This document shows, piece by piece, positions 22,610-33,947 of a stretch of 64,000 nucleotides of DNA. Position 1 is the stretch's first letter; every line of letters starts with the position of its first letter. This stretch comes from Castanea sativa (Eukaryota > Streptophyta > Magnoliopsida > Fagales > Fagaceae): assembly GCF_040712315.1 (NCBI RefSeq), contig NC_134017.1, positions 23,974,322 through 24,038,321 on the forward strand, in the 5' to 3' direction. Both the position numbers and the translations under genes were made by a program. A model generated the notes under the pieces. It had not been told where the DNA came from and made no database searches. It saw only the letters and a list, made by a program, of their open reading frames with translations.

Positions 22610-22927
22610 TTAAAGGAGAGCTTCATATTCAGCTTCATTGTTGGTGGTTTGGTATTGCAGATGGGCTGCGTATTCCAACTTGTCTCCCTCTAGAGACTTT
22701 AGTATGACTCCAATCCCTCCTGTGTACAATGTGAACAAGCCATCTACATTGATAACCCATCTTTGAACTCCCACTTTTTTTAGCTCGTCCTGATTGGGAG
22801 TGAACTCCGCAATGAATTCTGCCAATGTTTGTGCCTTTATTGCACTCCTTAGTTGGTACCTGACATTAAACTCACTAAGCTCCACAGCCCATTGGATTAG
22901 TCGTCCTGCGGCTTCCAACTTGTTCAT
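22610..22927 (-). pseudogene. TE-C second (archaeal-type) RNase H
   Basis: The frame begins in the end of the first RNase H/connection region (GRLIQWAVELSEFNVRYQ) and then shows WVINVDG...GGIGVILKSLEGD and TTNNEAEYEALL. This is the extra RNase H typical of Tat-lineage elements, including the conserved Asp and Glu. It degrades template RNA during reverse transcription. Here it is truncated by frame loss after the E-A-L-L motif. Confidence 0.75.
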
Positions 22928-23090
22928 TGCTTTTCTTTAAGGGATGATCTGTCAGGATGTTGATAACATGAGCTTGAAAATAATGCCTTAGTTTCCTATT
23001 AACTGTAATCAAAGCAAAGACTAGCTTCTCCATCATTGGATATCATCCTTCCGCTCCTTTTAGCGCCCTACTTGTATAATAAACCGGCTT

Positions 23091-24315
23091 CTACATCCGC
23101 CCTTCTTCTCTAATCAGTGCCGAGCTCACTGCATGTGGGGACACCGCTAAGTATGAATATAATTCTTCACTAGGTACGGACGGACTTAGTAGAGGTGTTG
23201 TGTTGAGGTAAGCCTTGAGGTATTGGAAGGCCTTCAGACACTCATCCGTCCACTCAAATGCTTTTCTGAGAATCTTAAAAAATGGTAAACACTTGTCAGT
23301 GGCTTTCGAGACGAACCTGTTAAGGGCGGCAACTCGTCTGGTGAGAGATTGGGCCTCTTTAATATTTTTTGGTGGCTCCATATTCAGTCTCGCCTGGATT
23401 TTGTGAAGATTCACCTCAATTCCTCTATGTGAAACCATGAACCCCAGAAAATTCCCTGACGAAACTTTGAAAACACACTTGCTTGGATTTAACTTCATGT
23501 TATACTGCCTAAGTGTATCAAAGGTTTCTTGAAGGTCGTCTAAATGCTTCTCTCCATCCAAACTCTTTACCAGCATGTCATCTACATAAACCTCTACATT
23601 CCATCCGATTTATGGATGGAACATAATGTTAACAAGCCTTTGATAAGTTTCCCCCGCGTTCTTTAAACCAAAAGACATTACCTTATAGCAAAATAACCCT
23701 TAGCTAGTAATGAAGGAAGTCTTCTCTTGATCCACCTCATCCATCCTTATTTGGTTGTAGCCTGAAAAGATGTCCATGAAACTTACCAATTTATGACCCG
23801 CTGTCGAATCTACTAGCTGGTCAATGTGTGGCGATGGATAACTGACCTTGGGGCAAGCCTTGTTTAAATTAGTAAAGTCCACGCACATACTTGCCATTGG
23901 CCTTCTTGACCATAACCACATTATCCAACCAGTCTGGATAATAGACCTCCCGGGCAAATTTTGCTGTGACCAACTTCTAGACCTCTTCTTTGATGACCTT
24001 GTCTCGTTCGGGAGCAAAAACTCTTTTATTTTGTCGTACAGGCTTGAAGGAAGGATGCACATTTAGACGCTGGGTAATGACGCTTGGATCGATACCTGGC
24101 ATATCCTCGTGACTCCATGTGAACACATCAAGGCTTTTCTTCAAAAACTGGATCAATATCTGCTTTGTCTTCTTTTCCATACTCGTGTCGATTCTAGTAA
24201 AATTTTCGGGATTGTTCTTGTCCAAAGGAATGTCTTTTAGTACTTTGGTGGGCTCCGCAGTAATCCTTCTCTCGTCTATATTCATCATCTGTACATACTC
24301 GTCCATAGCCAACAT
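23091..24315 (-). pseudogene. TE-C reverse transcriptase and first RNase H
   Basis: Three overlapping minus-strand frames. 24315-23977 is the pre-RT linker (SWSHEDMPGIDPSVITQRLNV, written here only as a short motif). 24062-23700 has the finger/palm motifs FTNLNKACPK, SYPSPHIDQLVD and FMDIFSGYNQI. The catalytic Y-V-D-D box is readable at 23577-23588. 23576-23091 gives the thumb (CVFKVSSGNFLGF) and the beginning of RNase H (YLAVSPHAVSSALIREEG). Frameshifts near 24000 and 23640 break the protein. Confidence 0.85.
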
Positions 24316-24342
24316 GGCTAAATAGCATTCTCTTGCGGCTAG

Positions 24343-24804
24343 TTAATCTCCTTGTACTTGGCCCACTCCATACTCAGTCAGGAACTTGACAGACAAATGG
24401 TAGGTAGAGGTTACCGCCTTCCAACTATTTAAAGTCGGCCTTCCAATGATAGCATTGTATGATGATGAACAATCAACAACGTGAAAGTTTACCTCTTTGG
24501 TTATTTGTTGCGGGTATGCTCTAACTACCATAGACAATGTAATGGTGCCCACAGGTTGCACTTTCATTCCTCCAAATCCTACCAAGGGTGAATTCACTAG
24601 ATGGAGTTGATCTCGTCCCAGCCTCATTTGTTGGAAGGTGAGGTAATACAACATGTCCGCTGAGCTACCATTGTCTACCAACACCCTTCTGGTAGTATAA
24701 TTAGCAATGAGCAAAGTAATGACGATCGAGTCGTCATGTTGATGGTGGACTCTTTCTGCATCCTCGTTCGTGAACGTAATGGTCTGCTCATCAGTTCCCC
24801 TCAT
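24343..24804 (-). pseudogene. TE-C aspartic protease region
   Basis: A 153-codon frame with VLVDNGSSADMLYY (active site D-N-G-S-S; relatives have D-G-G-S-S or D-T-G). It is followed by the flap-like GFGGMKVQPVGTI and the conserved YNAIIGRPTLN box. It processes Gag-Pol inside virus-like particles. It is separated from gag and RT by stops. Confidence 0.8.
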
Positions 24805-25170
24805 CCTTGGAGATCATCCAGACAGTTGGACGTTTTGCACCATCTTTAGGTATGTCTTCCTCGACTTGGACGACTAACCTGTTGAGATTCCTCCTCTAAT
24901 AACTCTTATTTCCCTAAGTGGAGGTCATGAGGACTCCTCTACCTTTGCCTTCATTTTCTCGTCCTTGTGGTCTCGTCCAAGAAAATTCCTCAACCTCCTT
25001 GCCTAATGAGATTTTCTATCTGCTACTTCAAGTCAAAACACTCGTTCATGTCATGCCCATGATCTTTGTGGAAACGACAATACTTGTTCCTATTGTACTT
25101 GTTGGAATCTCCTTTCATATTCTTTAGCCACTTCAAGGACAGGTCATCCTTGATTTGCATAAGCACTTGC

Positions 25171-26144
25171 TCAAGTGGCGTATTCAAGGGAGTGTATTGC
25201 TGATTCCTCGCTAAAGAACCTACTCGCGCCTTGTTCAGGATAATGCGGGAGATCTGCTTCCATGCGCTCTTGTCTCTTTCTCTTCTTGGCTATGATTGCA
25301 TCCTTCGTATTCATGAAATTTTGGGTTGAATGGATGAGTTTAGCCATGGTTTGTGGCTCTTGCTCATAAAGCTTATGAATGAATAAGTTAGAGTTGACCC
25401 CATTGTGGAAGGTGGCCAATAGGAACTTGTCGTTCATCTCATCCACCGTCAAGGCTTCTTTATTGACTCGGTAATGAATGACCATAAACTCTCATTTTTC
25501 CTTTGTTCTATAGTTAGCAAACTGGAAGAGGAATAATTGTGGCGTTGTCCTCCAATAAAATTGTTGACGAACAACTTACTCAACTCTTCGAATGAGCCCA
25601 CAGTGTTTCGGGGTATCTTGCTAAACCACACCCGTGCTAGTCCCTTATGGTTGGTAGGGAATGCCTTACACATAATCTCGTCCAGAACCCCCTGAAGGTG
25701 TATAGTAGTCTTGAAGGTGGCGATATGATCACATGGGTCACGAGTTCCATCATATGAATCTAAGGAAGGCATCTTGAACTTTGGGGGTAAGGGATGACTA
25801 TTGATGGAAGCTGTGAAAGGGGAGTCCACTTGATGAACTAAGTCATCCACGGGGTTCGCCCTTCTCATGTTCTCCCTTATTTCATCCATAGCTTTTCTCA
25901 TCTCGTCCATCTCTCTCTCCAAGTACGGTACTCTCCTTGAAGAAGTACCCCTTGACTGATTCTCGGGCTCAGTGTTTTCTCCTCTACCTTCTTGACTCTG
26001 GGTTTGCCCTTCTGCGTGTCTTCCATGGTGCTGCCTCTTTAGATTAATCTCCCTATTCAACTCTTGGTTCTGATGAGTTAGTTCTGCCATGGTGGCATCC
26101 ATGGACTGTATATGTTGAATAGAAGGAAGTTGCATGACGGGCAT
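25171..26144 (-). pseudogene. gag: TE-C gag
   Basis: 26144-25449 starts with a charged, partly coiled-coil N-terminus (YLEREMDEMRKAMDEIRENM). It continues into the retrotrans_gag core: FKMPSLDSYDGTRDPCDH, then WFSKIPRNTVGSFEELSKLF. It shifts frame near 25470, and 25485-25171 continues VNKEALTVDEMNDKFLLATF. No zinc knuckle is seen before the protease. Confidence 0.8.
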
Positions 26145-26290
26145 TGACTGACGATCACGGTGGGGATTGCTAGAAGCATCCCTACTCTCCTGGTAGCCTG
26201 GGCTGGTAGCCTTCGATCTTGTTCAAACCATACAATCTTTTTTTTGGGAAAGGCAAACCGTCAAAACACAAATAATCGAACGAACTTTCC

Positions 26291-26306
26291 CATAAACAGT
26301 GCCAGC
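26291..26306 (-). other. TE-C primer-binding site
   Basis: On the minus strand, GCTGGCACTGTTTATG directly follows the 5' LTR. It resembles the TGGCGCCGTCTGTGGG primer sites of plant Ty3/gypsy elements with a few changes. Confidence 0.6.
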
Positions 26307-26921
26307 TGATGATGTGAAGAAAATCAATAGATTGGATGTTTCGAGCTTCAAAAGGCTAGCGACTGTTGTGAAGGCCTGAAAAAGAAAGAACAAGTGATCA
26401 AAGGTGACCGGAGTGGATTGGCCAAAAACCCTCCGATGCCAAAGTTAGTTCCTCTCTAAAGTTTCGGAGTCCCAACTTTTTTGGAATAATCAAAATGTAC
26501 CTTTATCTAGTCTGAATTGGTGTTTATATAGTATGCCCTAGAAACGGTTATTGGATTTGTAACTTCCCTTGTATTTTAGGAGTTCCAAAGGTTCAAGAAT
26601 AACTTCCACAACTGCCATGGGAGTTATATCTTTTTGTATAACTGTCATTGGAAGTTAAGTATTTAATGAGTTGTGAAAATGAGCCTGGATCTTCCTCATG
26701 CCTTAGAACACAGCATGTGGTTCCATTGCTAGCTTTCGTAGGCAAATCCACACTTGGGAATTTCCTAAGTGTCAGGGGGTCGTCCAAGAGCTTTCCTGAT
26801 GGACGACCCTCATTCCCATGGATGGTCATCCTAATATGGACGACCTTCTTATGAGGGATGTTCATTCCATTCTGGATGCCTCCTATGGACGAGTTGGAGT
26901 TAGATTTTTAGTTCACCATCA
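26307..26921 (-). repeat. TE-C 5' LTR
   Basis: 615 bp TG...CA direct repeat of 16741-17355, same length, with visible point differences. Confidence 0.85.
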
Positions 26922-26926
26922 GACAC

Positions 26927-28222
26927 CATCTTGGAAAAGGATGTTGACGAGGATGTTGAAGCATCAAGCCTTAAGGAGAATGAGGGTGGTGATAACATGT
27001 CTGAAAGTGATGATGGTGAGAAAGAATCACCGAAAAAGGAGTCTACACCTCTTACATCCAGAAAGGAAACTAGATCAACACGAACATCTTCAAGCCCACT
27101 CACCCTTCTGGAAGTTCAACCTCCAATTTTACGTGATGGGGAACCCTCCACTTCCAAGAAACCGTCATCAAAAGTAACTCTCAACCATCCTATAAGAAAC
27201 ATCATTGGTGATTTAAATGAGAGACTTTTGTTGAGAAGAGAACCGAGCTATAGTGTAAATCATGTGACATATAATTGCTATCTTGTTCAATTTGAACCCA
27301 AGAAAGTGGAAGAAGACTTGAAAGATGAGAATTGGGTAGAATCCATGCACAAAGAGTTACATCAATTTTTTAGAAATGATGTATGGGAGTTGGTACCAAG
27401 GCTTAAGGATACACATGTAATAGGCATTAAATGGATCTTTAAGAACAAGACCGATGAAGATGGTGAAGTTGTCTAAAACGAGTCTAGATTGGTGGCTCAA
27501 TGATATACTCAAGTTGAAGGCGTAGACTTTGATGAGTCATTTGCTCTAGTAGCAAGACTAGAGTCAATTTGAATTCTTCTCTCCATTGCGTGTTATGAGC
27601 TTCAAGCTATACCAAATAGATGCGAAGAGTGCCTTTTTGAATGGACTTTTGAACGAAGAAGTGTTTGTTGAACAACTAAAGGGTTTCAAGACCTTTACTT
27701 TCCGGAACATGTGCTAAGCTTGAAGAAAGCATTATATGGGTTGAAGCAAGCACCAAGAGCATGGTATGATCGCCTTACCACATACCTTTTGGATCATGAT
27801 TTCAAGATAGGTCAAGTCGATTGAACACTCTTTGTTAAAAGAGATGAGAAATCTCTTCTTGTTGCTCAAGTATACGTGGATGACATTGTCTTTGGATCCA
27901 CAATTGATCACCTTGCTCAAGAATTTTCAGAAGAAATGAAAAAGGAATTTGAAATGAGCATGGTGAAGATGAGATATTTATTTCTCAAGAGAATTATGCC
28001 AAAAATCTTGTAAAGAGATTCGGCTTAGACTCCAAGAAGCATGCATCCACTCCTATGAGTTCCTCGGTCAAACTAAGCCTTGATCCAGTCGATGTGGAAG
28101 TAGATCCAATACTCTATCAGAGCATGATCGGTAGTCTTCTTTACCTCATGGAAAGTAGGCCGAACATCGCCTTTAGTGTAGGGGTATATGCTTGATTTTA
28201 GGCAGCACCTAATGAGTCCCAC
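26927..28222 (+). pseudogene. TE-B reverse transcriptase, degenerate
   Basis: Coding resumes right after the Tat duplication in the frame interrupted at 16740. The first 110 codons are the acidic, serine-rich linker (DDGEKESPKKESTP). RT begins with VEEDLKDENWVESMHKEL and FFRNDVWELVPR and stops at TAA 27474. Further TGA codons and frameshifts follow, yet SRLVAQ, IDAKSAFLNG and the catalytic Y-V-D-D-I box at 27873-27887 can be read in changing frames. [18 protein letters not shown] is also recognisable near 27720-27770. Not translatable as one protein. Confidence 0.8.
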
Positions 28223-28747
28223 TTGACAACGGTCAAACAAATTATCTGTTACATCAATGGCACATTCGACTATGGAATTTGGCATTCAAGAGACTCTAAT
28301 AAGTGCTTAGCTAGATATTTGAATGTTGACTGGGCTGGGTGCGTTGATGATAGGAAGAGCACTCAGGCGGTTGTTTACCTTGAAAATAAATTGGTGTCGT
28401 GGATGAGCAAAAAGCAAAATTCAGTCTCTCTATCAACAGCTGAAGCTGAATACATCGCAGCAGGGAGTTGTTGTGTTCAACTATTATGGATGAAGAAGCT
28501 CTTACATGGTTATGGAATCACTCAAGACACTATATGTGTGTTCTGTGATAACACAAGTGCCATAAACTTGTCAAAAAATCCAGTTCAACACTCGAAATCG
28601 AAACATATCAAGATTCGGTACCACAACATTGTGTGGCTGGAGTTTATCAACACCAACAACCAGAAGGCGGACATATTTACCAAACCTCTTGATGGTCTAT
28701 GGTTTGAGTCTCTCTGTAAGACCATCGATGTCAGTATCATCCCTTGA
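28223..28747 (+). pseudogene. TE-B RNase H
   Basis: A 174-codon open frame with the copia RNase H motifs in order: YLNVDWAGCVDDRKST (catalytic D), LVSWMSKKQNSVSLSTAEAEYIA (conserved S-x-x-E), FCDNTSAINLSKNPV and HSKSKHIKIRYH. This is the best preserved domain of TE-B, and it ends with a stop near the usual C-terminus. Confidence 0.85.
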
Positions 28748-30782
28748 CTTCTATCTCTTGTGTGACCTTATGTTGTTCATTGTTGCATACTTGCCTTATA
28801 GGTCTCACTTGTGTGGTTAGATGTTTGTTTTCAAGTTTTTTTTTTTGTACCTGTTTTTGTTGATCTTACTTTACATGTTCTATTTTTTAGTGTGTTGAAA
28901 AATTCAAAAACCATAAAAAATTGAAAAATCTCCAAAAAGTTTGATCACTTGTGTTGTGTTTTTCACATGTGAGTTTGGCCTAGTACCTTCGTACTAATGG
29001 CATAGTGCATTTACGAGTTTAGCTTGTTATGTATGCACATCTATCTAAAAATCTTAAAACCTATGTGTGATTGTTGTAAATCGATCTTCAAGCTTGTGAT
29101 GAATGATTAGTCAATAGTCTTGTTGGTTTTGATACATGCATAACCTTATGCCTATATATCTTCCCACTTTCTATGTTTTTGCTTGACAGCTCAACAATGT
29201 CAAATCTCGAAAAGAGATAATGAGCTATAAAAGTCATCACACATACTAGTATTTGACTAAGAAAAGAGGAAAGCAACTTGTATTGAAACGTATGGTACCT
29301 CAAAAAGCCAAAGACTTACTCTTAAAATTGAAATATAAAAAATTTCAGGCATCGATCTCAAAATGAGATGTATTGTTCGTAAAAGATCAAATGTTATAAT
29401 TTGAAAGAAGCCAAAAGAAAAGTTTCAAAGATATGTAATCATTTTTTTGTGGGAGGTCACATATGTTCATTTCTATAGTTGAGATAGACCACTTGATTTA
29501 GTACTAGTTGTGTATGATTTGATTAAATTGATCATTAAAGCTTCACACTAGACTAAGGACTTTTCCACGTTTGATACACACATAACACACAAGTCTTTTG
29601 TTCAAAGAATGCTTATTTCATTTGTGTGATTGTACATGTTCAAATGTGATGTGTATACTCAATTGCTTGTCGATCAAACCCAAAAATATTTTTGAGTATT
29701 TTCTATGTTCTTGAAAGTGTTTTTATACTTTCGTGTTTTGAGTTTTTGTTCATATTTCATTTTTAATGTTTTTCATCAAAAACTCCTTTAGAGGCATTTT
29801 CGCAAGAAGCTTGCGAGTAAGCTCTTCCGGCAAAAATGAGATAGGCAAAACAAGAATTCAGATAGAAACTTTTGCGACTGTCTCACGAGTAAATCTTACC
29901 CGCAAAATTTTTTGTGCTTCAGTGGCATTTTTCACAAGTAATTTCATAAGAATCTAACCGACAAAAAATGTGTGTTTTCAATTTTTAAAGGGCTAAGTAT
30001 GACAGTTTTTCAAAATCACACTCTTTGCCTCCCTTGAGCCTTTCTCAACCCAAAACCAATTTTCTCTCAAAAACCCAACAAAAACTCAAGTTCAATCTAC
30101 TCTAAGACTTCACTAAGGTATGTTTCAACATTTTCTACTCTTTGATTCCTTGGTTTAAGCCTTAGATTCTAGGTTTTCATGAGTTGGGTATATTCTTTTT
30201 AAGGGTTGGGAAAAACTTATTTTTGTGCAATTTTTTTTCAATTTCTTGATTGGGCTTTGTCCCATTTGCTTTGATTGTGTTTGTGTTGGCCCCTTGTGGA
30301 ATTTTAATATGTATTTAGGCAAGATGTACTCATGTTCATGCATTGCTTACATGTTGTTTGTGTTGGTACATACCAAGTGTTTGATAAAATGCCCAAATGT
30401 CATTTTGGTATTGTTTTGGACTCCAATGAGTACCAAACTTTGGGGATTATCATGATTATGCATGTTTATCATGTTTTGATCCTTGGTTGTGTGATTTACA
30501 CACTTTGACCTTAATGTGCTTAGTCATGCCTTGATCATGCATTAGATATGCACGCCACATGCACACTTGATGCACAAACTTGTTCACTTGTCATGTTATG
30601 CATATCACTCATGCTAGATATATGTTGTTACATGTTTAGCACTCATTACATAATCTTGTGACATTGTTTATGTTTTGTTTAGGACTTTGTAGTTGTTTTA
30701 TGAACTAACTTGGTACAAATCAAGTTTGTGTTCTTGTTTTGTATTTTTGCATTTGCTCCTTGTGTTTTGTGACTGTTTTTGC
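28748..30782 (+). other. TE-B 3' region, first part (leader of the accessory gene)
   Basis: Non-coding. It matches the 3' regions of TE-A and TE-D (for example TTTGGCCTAGTACCTTC near 28977). At about 30110-30125 an AAG|GTATGT donor-like site follows a CT-rich stretch and is a candidate 5' exon end for the accessory ORF; its acceptor is at 32167-32174. No other feature. Confidence 0.45.
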
Positions 30783-32167
30783 TTATGGAAATATGCATGT
30801 GTGCAGCGGAAAAATAACGAATCTACTTCATTCATAAAAGTTAACATGTACTACACAAGTTTCAGAATTTAAGAATAAGAGAGTGTACCTTGGAGCAGTG
30901 AATTTCAAAACCAAATATCAGAAGTGCTTGGGAGCACTTTCAATCTTCACTCCAATTCCACTAACGCCTAAGATGTGTGGTCTCTCAATTAGTTCCAAAA
31001 GGAGAATGTCAAGGAGTGTCTAACACTTCTTACACCACTTCACAATAGTGTTCTTACAATTCTCTACAAAAAATTTTGTATGTTTCTCCCTTTGTGTCTA
31101 GCCAATTATCTAATTGGGGTGGCCTTTCGGGCCTTTCCAATTGGGCTTAAGTATGCGGCTTGGAATGAGACCAAAAGGGACCAATAAGACACTAGCTCCA
31201 ATGGGCCTTGGGCTTTTCTGTCAACTCTTGACAAGTTCAAAGTTACCATTAACTATATTTAATACTACTATATAAATATAGTTGCACTCTAGGCCTTATC
31301 TATAAATTATATTCCAAGACTTTATTATACATGCAACCACTTCATAAAATATTCGTAGTAATACAAAGTCATGAATGTAGACTGTCACTTTGTAAGTTAC
31401 TACATCTTATCCTTGAGTACCCGGTTTAATCCTTTAAGTTATTCATCATATATTTATGAAATACAATTTCATAAATATATACTCTAGTAACTATTTACTA
31501 AAGTAGTTAGACCTAACATTATGAATAACAAACCTATTAAATTTATCTCAAGGGAATATTTTGTATCTCCGTTAAGAGACTATGAATTTCATCATGAGAA
31601 TATATGTTCCCTCAACACTAAATGTGGTTGCTCAACATACTGAGGTTTTGACCGTTACTCTAGATCTCACTCTTGATATATCAAAGCAACCTACACCTCA
31701 TGATCAAATCAATTATTCTCTCAGGATTAAGAATTCATGCAAATATAAGTCGTGAGTTTATTATTTATTTGACAGTTGTTAGAAGAATAATAAATCTCAC
31801 ACGGTCCAGTTCAATATGTTTTAACTCTTAAACATATCAACATACCAACTAGAAATCTCTATTTCCATGGTTAAGATAAATCATCTTAGTTGATATGTTA
31901 TAGTCTTCGCAGATGAAATGCCCAATTTTCATCACCAACTGTGAACTACATTTTGAGTTTACAAGAAACTTGTGATTTACATGTTCTGTGACTAAATCAC
32001 ATAAATCACATACAATGCATCTCATTGACTATATGATAATGTCCTAATATTCATGTTACCATTATTTTTAGATAATAATAAAACAACTTTATTAAACACA
32101 ACATTAAGACATACATAATAAAATATATAACATCATACAATAGGATTTAAGGGCATTAATCCTAACA
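30783..32167 (-). mobile_element. Solo LTR (copia-type) inserted in TE-B
   Basis: A 1,385 bp insertion flanked by TTTGC on both sides (30778-30782 and 32168-32172). On the minus strand it begins TGTTAGGATTAATGCCC, a typical copia LTR start. The other end reads TTTCCATAA, not the usual CA, so the terminus has decayed or is unusual. No internal domain is present, so it is a recombination remnant. Confidence 0.65.
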
Positions 32168-33230
32168 TTTGCAGATTTCTCCTTTCAAGAAATCAGCTGT
32201 GAAAGGAAGTAGTAGCAAAGGAAAGGAACCGGTGATTGATCTTGATAGCTTTACTCCGAAATCAAAAAAGACTCAATCATCGACAGGGTTTTATGATGTC
32301 GACAAGTTTAGATCATATGCCACATTTCAAGACTGAGAAATACTTCAAGGATGCTCCCTTGTTGGTTGAAAGGGCGGCAGTTGAGCAAACATCTCTTCTC
32401 TCAACCTTTGATGAACCGTACGAGAAAATGGTGAAGGAATTCTATGCAAATGCCATTTCCGAGGGAGATGAACTGAAATGTTAGGTTAGAGGAAAGGATT
32501 TCACAGTCACACCCTCATACCTTGCCATCATTTTGTGCATAAACTGGCCCATATTCCCAAAGCCAATGGTGTATGATGACTTGGATCCGAAGTAGGATTT
32601 ACTTCGGGAAACTCTAGGAGAAAACTTGGAGTTCTCTTCCAATGGAAAATCAATAAGTGTTGCATCACTATCACCCGAATTGAGGCTGCTCACAACAATC
32701 ATATTCCATAACCTCTATCCTCTCTCAAGCACCGAGTACATGAATCTCGGTCAAGCCTTATTCCTTCATGACCTGATCAATGATGAAGAGATTGATATTT
32801 GCTCTCATATCTTCAACATCTTGAGCAGAATTGCTGAGAGAACTGCCTTAAGGAACTACCTTACCTTCTGTTGCCTTATCTAAAAAATTTTGAAATTCAA
32901 AGGCATTTATCCATTGTAAGATGAGTACCCATATCCCAAGCAAAGTCAATTTAACATTTGCACTCTTAATGCTAGCATCAGTCATAGTCACACCCAAAAG
33001 GGAGCCAAGCAAGAGAGTCATGCTCCTCATGGTAGTTCAAGCTCTAGCTCACATCCTTATAAAGAGAAGTTGGACAACATTATGTCATCTATCCAAGACA
33101 TCAGCACTAAGCTATCCGGACTTACAACTGTCATGCACTCCTAACATATCCGTTTTGACACAAAGTTCACGTCTCTCCAAACTCAATTGGACCAAATTCA
33201 AAGGAAACTAGAGAAAGATGAGGACTAGCT
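32168..33230 (+). pseudogene. TE-B accessory ORF downstream of pol (plant transposon-protein family)
   Basis: Starts after a TTTGCAG acceptor-like site with ISPFKKSAVKG. Frames then change: YEKMVKEFYANAISEGDELKC, stop at 32480, VRGKDFTVTPSYLAIIL, stop at 32594, then LRLLTTIIFHNLYPLSS and IDICSHIFNILSRIAERT. The EFYANAI, V-x-G-x-x-F-T and R-x-L...I-x-x-N-L-Y-P blocks align with the open frame of TE-D. I associate them with the 'putative plant transposon protein' domain. At least three stops and one frameshift break it. It is not an envelope-like protein as described for some SIRE elements. Confidence 0.6.
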
Positions 33231-33947
33231 ATTCCATGACAAAAAGGGGGAGATGGTTCATGATAGGGGGAGTGTAATAGGGGAGAAAGAGCTAGATTGA
33301 AGGGGGAGCATTGGAGATCAAGAGCAAGAAAAGCCTACATTTGATATTTTGCTTTTTGTTTATTTTTACATTGCTTTCTTTTAAAGCTTTAAAGTATTTT
33401 AGTTTAAAATTTCAATTTATATTTAGTACTTTGTTTTATGTATCCTTGCCTTGTAGCATTTTTAAGTACTTTTAGATTAATGCATACATTATCTTTAGTA
33501 CTACACACTTGTGCCCTTGTGGGATCTTGTATCCTTAATGTAAAGACCTTTTGTGTTTTGCATTGGTTGTGTGTTAGACATGCAATTGATTTTTGTATTG
33601 CTCTTAATTGCATTGCGTGTCTGGATGATCATTTACTAGTTAAATGTTCATCGTGATCATTCTTTAATGACTGTTCTTGTTTGATCAAGTTATGCTTCAT
33701 AGTTTATACCTTGTTAATTACCTTGATTGCATTTTACTTGTTCATATACATGCCTTGTATTTAACTTGTCATAAGCTTAATGAAAGATTTGTTTGTGTGC
33801 AAGTGTTTCAGGATATAGGTGTATACATGCAAGGGCTTCATAACTTCTAGATTAGGTGTGAGTGAGTTTTACCATTGTTCCCAAACTCATGTTTAAGTCT
33901 AGAGCCTATTTTAGGGGTTTTGTCACAGACTAGCCAAAAGTGGAGAT
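33231..33947 (+). other. TE-B 3' untranslated region and purine tracts
   Basis: Contains AAAAAGGGGGAGATGG near 33240 and several GGGGGAG repeats. The last purine-rich tract, AAAAGTGGAGAT, directly precedes the 3' LTR and is the likely plus-strand primer. Nothing coding. Confidence 0.55.

Larger units (their letters stand above)
16741..26921 (-). mobile_element. TE-C: Ty3/gypsy element of the Tat lineage, nested in TE-B
   Basis: A 10,181 bp element bounded by 615 bp LTRs (16741-17355, 26307-26921) and an exact 5 bp duplication GACAC (16736-16740, 26922-26926). On the minus strand the order is gag, protease, RT, RNase H, a second RNase H, integrase, then a ~4 kb 3' region carrying a gene in the opposite orientation. 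RT before integrase defines Ty3/gypsy. The second, archaeal-type RNase H and the antisense 3' gene are Tat-lineage traits (Grande/Retand-like). Every ORF has frameshifts or stops. It cut TE-B between integrase and RT, so it inserted after TE-B. Confidence 0.9.
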
